From: Cladorhizidae sp. MBARI D1340-BT2
Lineage: Eukaryota; Porifera; Demospongiae; Poecilosclerida; Cladorhizidae
Assembly (NCBI GenBank): GCA_028752905.1
Contig: JAQNBH010000011.1
Location: 620,001 to 684,000, forward strand
Reading direction: 5' to 3'
Length of the DNA stretch: 64,000 nucleotides
This document shows, piece by piece, positions 23,501 through 35,500 of the stretch (position 1 is the stretch's first letter; each line of letters starts with the position of its first letter). Position numbers and translations under genes: made by a program. The notes beneath the pieces are model-generated. The model was not told where the DNA came from and made no database searches. It worked only from the letters and a program-made list of their open reading frames with translations.

Positions 23501-26500
23501 CTTTGTGTAGAGGTGAAAGGTCATTAGAAGTGGACTGAGAATGCTGATAGATGAAAGACTTGTCTTCTCCACTATCCTAGAATATGTACACCCAAGCCCA
23601 TTCATGTTACATGTCATTCACATGTCATAAACATGCACCCACACGTATGTCATGCATGTGCTCACGTCATATGATGCATCCACATGTAATTCACATGCAC
23701 CCACATGTCACTTGCATGCACCCACATGTCATCCACATGCATCCAATGCCATACACAAGCCACTCACGTCATATGCATGCACCCACATGTCATACACATG
23801 TCCCATGCACACTCCCACATGTCATATGATGCACCCACATGTCATTTGCATGCACCTACATGTCATATGCATGCACCCACATGTCAGACAACCCATACAT
23901 GTGTCATATGATGCATCCACATGTCATACACATGTACCCACATGTCATATGCATGAACCAACATCATGCATGTCACAAGTCACACACATCATGCACATCT
24001 CACTTCACTGGGGCACAAATTCACCATGTCTGGTAAAGGGCTCACTCACTTTCCCTCCCTCAGGCACTGGTCTATGCTATGTCTGGTAAAGGGTCACCAC
24101 TCACATTTTCCCTCCCTCCCCCTCCCTCCGCACTCGGGTACAGACTATGCCATGTCTGGTAAAGGGTTCACTCACTTTCCCTCCCTCAGCACTTGGGCCC
24201 ACACTAACCCTGTCTTTGCCATGTCTGGTGAGTGAGGGTGCGCTGGCGCTGTCCATCCAGAAGTATCCCGGAGCACAGCCAGGCACTGGCTTGAAGCCAA
24301 GCTGAGCCAGCTGAGCCAAGAACACTTGATTCAGCTCAGAAGTGGACTGGCTGCATGAGCACTCGCTACTTCCTTTCTCTCTCCCTTGCTCTGGCCACGC
24401 CCCTTCTGCTCTGGCCTGCACGCACACACTCCATTCGTGCTTGCTGAGGGTGGCCTCCAGCAGCTGACAGAGCACGTCCGCCTGCAGAGGGAAAGAGAGG
24501 GAGCCCAGCTCAGGCTTGGCAGGAAACAGGGTGAGGCAGTGAGGGCAGAGGGCTGAGAGGAGAGGGGTCATGTCCAGGGTAACAGTCATGTGTTGACAAA
24601 CACTCAGGCCCAGCAGGAAGTCCTGAGAGGAGAGGCTTAACTGGGACGTGAGTGCAGAGTGCAGAAGCTCCAAGTAACATTCCTTGTGGAGGCTTGCCAC
24701 ACGAGATTGCACATTAGCCTCTCCCAGCTGATGATGATGACTCTCATCCACCTGGGACAGAGGAGGAAGGCTTGCCACCAGGTCTAACTGCCGGCAAGAG
24801 TCAGCCACCACAGGAAGGGAGATGGGCGAGGGGAAAGGCTCCAAAATGCATTCCTGATGCACCTGGACAAGCAGCAGGGGGAGATACAGGGGCTGCGGAC
24901 TGGGCGGAGCAGCCTCCACGGGTTCATCCAATCCCACTGAGCTACGTGCAGAGGAAGAGGTGGAAAACTGAGAAAGAGATGAGGAATGGAAGAATGCACA
25001 GGGGAGACAGAGAATGGTCACTGTCTTGTCATGGCTAAGAGCAGAACACCTCCAGGCCATGGAGTTGCCGCTCTCTGCAAAGCCAGGCAGTGAGAACAAC
25101 TGCTGCAGCTTGTTCGTGGCACAGAGTCTCTGCAGGAGCTGCGAGGACTTGCTGAAGGGGACTTGTGTGGGTGCTAAGGCACGCAGCAGCATGTACAGAT
25201 GCTGCCAGAACTGACGGTTGAGGTCAGAACATCTGTCCAGTGGTTGGACCCCAGCAGTTCCGACACCTGCAAGTAAAAATATCCATAGACACGTATCTCA
25301 GTGTAACAATGTGCACGTCTGTCATTGCTAACAGTCTCACCGTCAGAGAATGCTCGCAGTAGCAGTGCACAGACTATGCTCTTGTCCAACAGACTGGACA
25401 TCTCAAAGTCCAACACACAAGCGCGCGCGACACTACCCTCTCCTCCACCTTCCTTGTCCTCTTCCTTCTCCTCCTCCTCCCCTGAGCCGGCACTTCCAGG
25501 CGTGAGAGTAGTTTGTCTGGTCTGGCAGCAATGGAGCAAGTGGACAAAAGAACCGACCTCCAACACGACATCAGAGTCTACTCGGTGCACCTGCACGAGG
25601 ATGAGGAGACCTTATGAATAATTGCTACACTTCAAAATAACATTGTACAGTAGGATATATATATATATACACACAATGACTTTCTAGATAATCAACTTGC
25701 TTCATCAGGGCTAATGAAGGTTCAGGCATTGATGCCTATATCAGCATGATCTGTGCATGCTTCAGGGCACAATTTCACGTTTTTTCACCGCTACCAATAA
25801 AAAAAGTCTAATAGTGTTGCAAAATATCATGCCAATAGCCAAAGGACTCTAGAGCACTTTACTCTGACAGCACTCCAGACCGTGTGGTATTGATGACTCG
25901 ACGGTGGCTTACTCCAGGCAGCACTCCAGGTGTGGTATTGATGACTCTACGGTGGCTTACTCCAGACAGCACTCCAGGCATGGTATTGATGACTCTACAG
26001 CACTTTACTCTGGCAGCACTCCAGGTGTGGTATTGATGACTCTACGGTGGCTTACTCCAGGCAGCACTCCAGGTGTGGTATTGATGACTCTACGGTGGCT
26101 TACTCCAGACAGCACTCCAGGTGTGGTATTGATGACTCTACGGTGGCTTACTCCAGGCAGCACTCCAGGTGTGGTATTGATGACTCTACGGTGGCTTACT
26201 CCAGGCAGCACTCCAGGTGTGGTATTGATGACTCTACGGTGGCTTACTCTGGCAGCACTCCAGGTGTGGTATTGATGACTCTACGGTGGCTTACTCCAGG
26301 CAGCACTCCAGGTGTGGTATTGATGACTCTACGGTGGCTTACTCCAGGCAGCACTCCAGGTGTGGTATTGATGACTCTACGGTGGCTTACTCTGGCAGCA
26401 CTCCAGGTGTGGTATTGATGACTCTACGGTGGCTTACTCCAGGCAGCACTCCAGGTGTGGTATTGATGACTCTACGGTGGCTTACTCCAGGCAGTACTCC

Positions 26501-29500
26501 AGGTGTGGTATTGATGACTCTACGGTGGCTTACTCCAGGCAGCACTCCAGGTGTGGTATTGATGACTCTACAGTGGCTTACTCCAGGCAGCACTCCAGGT
26601 GTGGTATTGATGACTCTACGGTGGCTTACTCTGGCAGCACTCCAGGTGTGGTATTGATGACTCTACGGTGGCTTACTCTGGCAGCACTCCAGGTGTGGTA
26701 TTGATGACTCTACGGTGGCTTACTCCAGGCAGCACTCCAGGTGTGGTATTGATGACTCTACGGTGGCTTACTCTGACAGCACTCCAGGTGTGGTATTGAT
26801 GACTCTACGGTGGCTTACTCTGGCAGCACTCCAGGTGTGGTATTGATGACTCTACGGTGGCTTACTCCAGGCAGCACTCCAGGTGTGGTATTGATGACTC
26901 TACGGTGGCTTACTCTGGCAGCACTCCAGGTGTGGTATTGATGACTCTACGGTGGCTTACTCCAGACAGCACTCCAGGTGTGGTATTGATGACTCTACGG
27001 TGGCTTACTCCAGGCAGGCAGCACTCCAGGTGTGGTATTGATGACTCTACGGTGGCTTACTCCAGGCAGCACTCCAGGTGTGGTATTGATGACTCTACGG
27101 TGGCTTACTCAGGTGTGGTATTGATGACTCTACGGTTGACAGCACTCCAGGTGTGGTATTGATGACTCTACGGTGGCTTACTCAGGTGTGGTATTGATGA
27201 CTCTACGGTGGCTTACTCCAGCAGCACTCCAGGTGTGGTATTGATGACTCTAAGGTGGCTTACTCCAGGCAGCACTCCAGGTGTGGTATTGATGACTCTA
27301 CGGTGGCTTACTCCAGGCAGCACTCCAGGTGTGGTATTGATGACTCTACGGTGGCTTACTCTGGCAGCACTCCAGGTGTGGTATTGATGACTCTACGGTG
27401 GCTTACTCTGGCAGCACTCCAGGTGTGGTATTGATGACTCTACGGTGGCTTACTCTGGCAACTCCAGGTGTGGTATTGATGACTCTACGGTGGCTTACTC
27501 CAGGCAGCACTCCAGGTGTGGTATTGATGACTCTACGGTGGCTTACTCCAGACAGCAGTCCAGGTGTGGTATTGATGACTCTACGGTGGCTTACTCTGGC
27601 AGCACTCCAGGTGTGGTATTGATGACTCTACGGTGGCTTTACTCTGGCAGCTCTCCAGGTGTGGTATTGATGACTCTACGGTGGCTTACTCTGGCAGCAC
27701 TCCAGGTGTGGTATTGATGACTCTACGGTGGCTTACTCTGGCAGCACTCCAGGTGTGGTATTGATGACTCTACGGTGGCTTACTCCAGGCAGCACTCCAG
27801 GTGTGGTATTGATGACTCTACGGTGGCTTACTCCAGGCAGCACTCCAGGTGTGGTATTGATGACTCTACGGTGGCTTACTCCAGGCAGCACTCCAGGTGT
27901 GGTATTGATGACTCTACGGTGGCTTACTCCAGGCAGCACTCCAGGTGTGGTATTGATGACTCTACGGTGGCTTACTCTGACAGTACTCCAGGTGTGGTAT
28001 TGATGACTCTACGGTGGCTTACTCCAGGCAGCACTCCAGGTGTGGTATTGATGACTCTACGGTGGCTTACTCCAGGCAGCACTCCAGGTGTGGTATTGAT
28101 GACTCTACGGTGGCTTACTCTGGCAGCACTCCAGGTGTGGTATTGATGACTCTACGGTGGCTTACTCCAGGCAGCACCCCAGGTGTGGTATTGATGACTC
28201 TACGGTGGCTTACTCCAGGCAGCACTCCAGGTGTGGTATTGATGACTCTACGGTGGCTTACTCCAGGCAGCACTCCAGGTGTGGTATTGATGACTCTATG
28301 GTGGCTTACTCTGACAGCACTCCAGGTGTGGTATTGATGACTCTACGGTGGCTTACTCCAGGCAGCACTCCAGGTGTGGTATTGATGACTCTACGGTGGC
28401 TTACTCCGGCAGCACTCCAGGTGTGGTATTGATGACTCTACGGTGGCTTACTCCAGGTGTGGTATTGATGTACGTATCTACTTCCCCCCACACATAGAGT
28501 GCCTACTATGTCCAATCCTCACAACTTTACTGTCAGAAGACTCCCCCAAATTAATCTGTTTTACCATCAGGCATTAATTATTCACCAAACACCTCAAATA
28601 GGTAAAGGGTTAACAATGTCATAAACACGAGTCTGTGTCTGCCCGTTTTCATACCTAGAAGTGATCAGTTGGTTTCCTAGACGTCTCCTCTTGTGCCAAT
28701 AGTCAGCCTCACAGACCTCCTCCAACACTACAGGAAACTAGCTTATGAAACAAGATTTACCACATGTGCCAATAAGCTCCTAACGTATCGTTAAAAACAT
28801 TTCTTGCTAGCTAAATTTCTAATGATGCATCTTGGATGACGTTGATAATTTCTATTCTTGCATTTCGTTAGTCCATTGCCCCTTTACACTCTAACACACG
28901 GCTGTTGCTGCAGGGGTGTGGTCAAATACACGGCTGCTGCTGCAGGGGTGTGGTCAAATACATGGCTGCTGCTGCAGGGGTGTGGTCAAATACATGGCTG
29001 CTGCTGCAGGGGTGTGGTCAAATACACGGCTGCTCATGCAGGGGCGTGGTCAAATACACGGCTGCTGCTGCAGGGGCGTGGTCTCCTTGACTTCAGTACA
29101 TGTAGTTAGAGACTACCACGTGGATCAGAGCAGACAGACTCCGCGAATCGGTGAAGTAGTTACATCAAATTCAGAACATGACAATCCTCAGAAGGGTAGT
29201 GTAACTTACTCTTCTCTAGCTAGACTCTGTGTTGCTGCAACATTCTGTGCCACTCCTGCTTGCTTCAACCACAGGACTCTGTGCTGCAACATTCTGTGCC
29301 ACTCCTGCTTGCTTCAACCACAGGACTCTGTGCTGCAACATTCTGTGCCACTCCTGCTTGCTTCAACCACAGGACTCTGTGCTGCAACATTCTGTGCCAC
29401 TCTTGCTTGCTTCAACCACAGGACTCTGTGCTGCAACATTCTGTGCCACTCCTGCTTGCTTCAACCACAGGACTCTGTGCTGCAACATTCTGTGCCACTC

Positions 29501-32500
29501 TTGCTTGCTTCAACCACAGGACTCTGTGCTGCAACATTCTGTGCCACTCCTGCTTGCTTCAACCACAGGACTCTGTGCTGCAACATTCTGTGCCACTCCT
29601 GCTTGCTTCAGCCACAGGACTCTGTGCTGCAACATTCTGTGCCACTCCTGCTTGCTTCAGCCACATGACTCTGTGCTGCAACATTCTGTGCCACTCCTGC
29701 TTGCTTCAACCACAGGACTCTGTGCTGCAACATTCTGTGCCACTCCTGCTTGCTTCAACCACAGGACTCTGTGCTGCAACATTCTGTGCCACTCCTGCTT
29801 GCTTCAACCACAGGACTCTGTGCTGCAACATTCTGTGCCACTCCTGCTTGCTTCAACCACAGGACTCTGTGCTGCAACATTCTGTGCCACTCCTGCTTGC
29901 TTCAACCACAGGACTCTGTGCTGCAACATTCTGTGCCACTCCTGCTTGCTTCAACCACAGGACTCTGTGCTGCAACATTCTGTGCCACTCCTCTTGCTTC
30001 AACCACAGGACTCTGTGCTGCAACATTCTGTGCCACTCCTGCTTGCTTCAACCACAGGACTCTGTGCTGCAACATTCTGTGCCACTCCTGCTTGCTTCAA
30101 CCACAGGACTCTGTGCTGCAACATTCTGTGCCACTCTTGCTTGCTTCAACCATAAGAAAGACTTTTCTATTTGTGAGGCACAGCATATTGTGTAGACAAC
30201 CAACATTTATGGGACCCTTTACATATAATATGTGAAGACCCTTTACCTAGAAGACCAATATTATAATACTTTTATATTGATAGGTAAAGGGTCTGTTGAG
30301 GTTGGTCGCCAAAATATGTAATTCTTGTTGCATTTATTTTTTAATCAGATGCTCTTTGTCTTGCAAACATGCATACATGTACATGCATATATGTGTACAT
30401 GTACATGAAAACATACATGCATTCCTGTAAATGTGCATGCATGCATACATGTATATGCACTCATGCAAACATGTACATGCACTCATGCAAACATGTACAT
30501 GCATACATACATGTACATGCACACATGCATGCATATTGGATCAACTCGTCAGCAAAAGAAATGAAACCGGAAATTACCATAAAAAACTTCTCACAGATAA
30601 ACTTAAAATTTGTTTCTCAACATTTCAGCTAATGCTCCTTCACCAGAACATCTATACCTCATTATCAACATCTATACCTCTTTATGAACATCTATACCTC
30701 ATTATGAACATCTATACCTCATTATGAACATCTATACCTCATTATGAACATCTATATCTATACCTCATTATGACCTCATTATGAACATCTATACCTCATT
30801 ATCAACATCTATACCTCATTATCAACATCTATACCTCATTATGAACATCTATACCTCATTTTGAACATCTATACCTCATTATGAACATCTATACCTCATT
30901 ATGAACATCTATACCTCATTATGAACATCTATACCTCATTATCAACATCTATACCTCATTATGAACATCTATACCTCATTATCAACATTTATACCTCATT
31001 ATCAACATCTATACAACATCTATACCTCATTATGAACATCTATACCTCATTATGAACATCTATACCTCATTATGAACATCTATACCTCATTATGAACATC
31101 TATACCTCATTATGAACATCTATACCTCATTATAGGTGCTTCATTATGCACGTAAGTGCTTCATTATGCACATAAGTGCTTCATTATGCACATAAGTGCT
31201 TCATTATGCACATAAGTGCTTCATTATGCACATAAGTGCTTCATTATGCACATAAGTGCTTCATTATGCACATAAGTGCTTCATTATGCACATAAGTGCT
31301 TCATTATGCACATAAGTGCTTCATTATGCACATAAGTGCTTCATTATGCACATAAGTGCTTCATTATGCACAGAGGTGCTTCATTATGCACATAAGTGCT
31401 TCAACACTGGAGGACACACATGTATGCAGTGTGGGGGACACACATGTATGCAGTATGGAGGACACTTACTGCGGTGGATATGTCGGTGTGGCTGAGGTTG
31501 TTGAGATATTCTAGTCCAGGAGGACATTCACAGACACGCCCACACTGAGGCTCCACCCACAACTCAGTCCTAGCCTGCCGGCCCTTGGCATGCTCGTAAG
31601 GAAATATCACATACTGCAACAACAAGGGCTGCACGACGCCCCCTCCAGCATGACTGTTGTCACTGCTGCCAACGCCACTCCCATGCTCTTGCTGCAGACA
31701 TGACACATGCACGTGTGTATATGTATGCAATTAACACAGAAACCACAATGTTCAGCATACTATAAGCACAGCTGCAACATGGCTATGTTGCCATGGTAAC
31801 CACAGCTATGTTGTCATGGTAACTGCAGGTGTATTACCACGGTAACTACCCATATGTGCACTCATGACATTGCAACGCACCTCCCCCCCTCCACCCCATC
31901 CTTCTGCTACTGTATATACCTCACCTTAACACCCAGCTGTATTGCCATGGTGACTATACCATGGTGTGCACTCGTGATGAGATAGCCTTCCCTTAGACGA
32001 CATCTGCAGCAACACCAAACAAGTGCTGACAGAGCAACATTCCGCCTCATCACACACATACATGTATATCTACACAAGCACACACACCTAAGTAAAGCTG
32101 TGGAGATGTCTTGAGTGACGTGTGGTGGCTGCCACAGACTAGTAGAACAAGGCAAGTAGTCCATCTGCACCATTCGTTCAACTGCCTCCACAAATTGCAT
32201 GCCTCGTGGCAGAGTGTGCATGCCCCCAGGCTGTGTGTGGGTGTGGCCATCCTGCTCATATCTAAACATGATCAACATCACAAATACTAAGACTTGTCAT
32301 GTGGCACACACAACCACCGGCTTTGATTGCTGAGGTGATCTATGAGCTATCCCATTCTTCACCATCACATCGAGTTTGTGTGCAAAACTGTACTTGCAAC
32401 AAAGCTGTGACATATGTAGAGGAACGAGTTTTGAGCAGTGCATCTGCAGAGGGGGAAGACTCTGCCTTGGTTCAGCACCACTCACTCTTCCAATACACAT

Positions 32501-35500
32501 AGTACTTAGTGTTTTATTATCAGTGCAATATACAACATGGCAGGCACAGAAAGCAACCACAAACCCAGCCCACCATGCTTGGCTGGGCATCCTTAAGACT
32601 GTGTGGCCCACCATGCTTAGCTGGGCACCCTTAAGACTGTGTGGCCCACCATGCTTGGCTGGGCACCCTTAAGACTGTGTGGCCCACCATGCTTGGCTAG
32701 GCACCCTTAAGACTGTGTGACCCACCATGCTTGACTGGGCATCCTTAACACTGTGTGGCCCACCATGCTTGACTGGGCACCCTTAAGACTGTGTGGCCCA
32801 CCATGCTTGGCTGGGCACCCTTAACACTGTGTGGCCCACCCTGCTTGGCTGGGCACCTTTAAGACTGTGTGATCCACCATGCTTGGCTGGGCACCCTTAA
32901 CACTGTGTGGCCCACCATGCTTGGCTGGGCACCCTTAACACTGTGTGGCCCACCATGCTTGGCTGGGCATCCTTAAGACTGTGTAGCCCACCATGCTTGG
33001 CTGGGCACCCTTAAGATTGTGTGGCCCACCATGCTTGGCTGGGCACCCTTAAGACTGTGTAGCCCACCATGCTTGGCTGGGCATCCTTAACACTGTGTGG
33101 CCCACCATGCTTGGCTGGGCACCCTTAACACTGTGTGGCCCACCATGCTTGGCTGGGCACCCTTAAGACTGTGTGGCCCACCATGCTTGGCTGGGCACCC
33201 TTAACACTGTGTGGCCCACCATGCTTGACTGGGCACCCTTAAGACTGTGCGGCCCACCATGCTTGGCTGGGCACCCTTAAGACTGTGCAGGTCCTGTGTC
33301 CCTGCGTGCGTCCCTACGTACGTACCTGACCATGAACTTCTGTAGTTGCTTGCCGATCACTGTCAAAATTGGCTTGCCACGCGCAGCAAGGTGCTGCTTC
33401 TTGCTGGCCACGCCCTTGCTGGCTACGCCCCCCCTCTCCACTACCACAGCGCAGAGCTGGCCCAGGGAGTGGCTGAGGAAGGCGGTGGTTTCCAGCTGCA
33501 AGTGGTGTGGCATGCCCACGATGTGGCCCACATGCAGCACCACACAGGGTGACTTCTGTGCTACACGCACCAGGCAGAAGTAGCGAGGCTGACCTTCACC
33601 AAACACAAACCGTATATAGAGATGCCCCTCCAACAGCACCATGGAACTCCACCCCTTCAGGAAGTCGAATAAATGAGAGGCTGCTGGTCGGCACAGTGGG
33701 GAACCATAGCGACCATTCGCCATCTGATGGAGGTTGCAAGGCAGTGGGTGTTCCGGGTGTAGGATGAGAACTAGCTTGTCGTTATGGAACCAGCGATACC
33801 ACTGACTGGTGTCTATGGTACATAGAGGCCTCCAGAACTGGTGCAGTAGGGACGGCCTGAGATGAGAGAGAGTTATGCTAACACATGATGTGCATTACAC
33901 ATCTGATGCTGAGGTGAGAGAGAGTTATACTAACACATGATGTGCATTACACATCTGATGCCGAGATGAGATAGAGTTATGGTAACACATGATGTGCATT
34001 ACACATCTGATGCTGAGGTGAGAGAGGGTTATGCCAACACATGATGTGCATTACACATCTGATTCTGAGGTGAGAGAGAGTTATGCTAACACATGATGTG
34101 CATTACACATCTGATGCTGAGGTGAGAGAGGGTTATGCCAACACATGATGTGCATTACACATCTGATTCTGAGGTGAGAGAGAGTTATGCTAACACATGA
34201 TGTGCATTACACATCTGATGCTGAGGTGAGAGAGGGTTATGCTAACACATGATGTGCATTACACATCTGATGCTGAGGTGAGAGAGAGTTATACTAACAC
34301 ATGATGTGCATTACACATCTGATGCTGAGATGAGATAGAGTTATGCTAACACATGATGTGCATTACACATCTGATTCTGAGGTGAGAGAGATTATGCTAA
34401 CACATGATGTGCATTACACATCTGATGCTGCACTCCTCACTGGGACACATGAGATGCAACTGCCTTACTGGTACACATGAGATGCAACTGCCTTACTGGG
34501 ACACATGAGATGCAACTATCTTACTGGGACACATGAGATGCAACTATCTTACTAGGACACATGAGATGCAACTACCTTACTGGGACACATGAGATGCAAC
34601 TGCCTTACTGGGACACATGAGATGCAACTGCCTTACTGGGACACATGAGATGCAACTACCTTACTGGGACACATGAGATGCAACTACCTTACTGGGACAC
34701 ATGAGATGCAACTGCCTTACTGGGACACATGAGATGCAACTACCTTACTGGGACACATGAGATGCAACTACCTTACTGGGACACATGAGATGCAACTATC
34801 TTACTGGGACACATGAGATGCAACTACCTTACTGGGACACATGAGATGCAACTACCTTACTGGGACACATGAGATGCAACTACCTTACTGGGACACATGA
34901 GATGCAACTGCCTTACTGGGACACATGAGATGCAACTGCCTTACTGGGACACATGAGATGCAACTGCCTTACTGGGACACATGAGATGCAACTGCCTTAC
35001 TGGGACACATGAGATGCAACTACCTTACTGGGACACATGAGATGCAACTACCTTACTGGGACACATGAGATGCAACTGCCTTACTGGGACACATGAGATG
35101 CAACTGCCTCACTGGGACACATGAGATGCAACTGCCTTACTGGGACACATGAGATGCAACTACCTTACTGGGACACATGAGATGCAACTACCTTACTGGG
35201 ACACATGAGATGCAACTGCCTTACTGGGACACATGAGATGCAACTGCCTTACTGGGACACATGAGATGCAACTACCTTACTGGGACACATGAGATGCAAC
35301 TATCTTACTGGGACACATGAGATGCAACTGCCTTACTGGGACACATGAGATGCAACTGCCTTACTGGGACACATGAGATGCAACTGCCTTACTGGGACAC
35401 ATGAGATGCAACTACCTTACTAGGACACATGAGATGCAACTGCCTTACTGGGACACATGAGATGCAACTAACTTACTGGGACACATGAGATGCAACTACC

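Noticed and set aside
29229..30195. Frames of about 310 codons over 29.2-30.2 kb
   Set aside because: A 49-bp repeat cycles through three frames without stops. Nothing protein-like outside the repeat.
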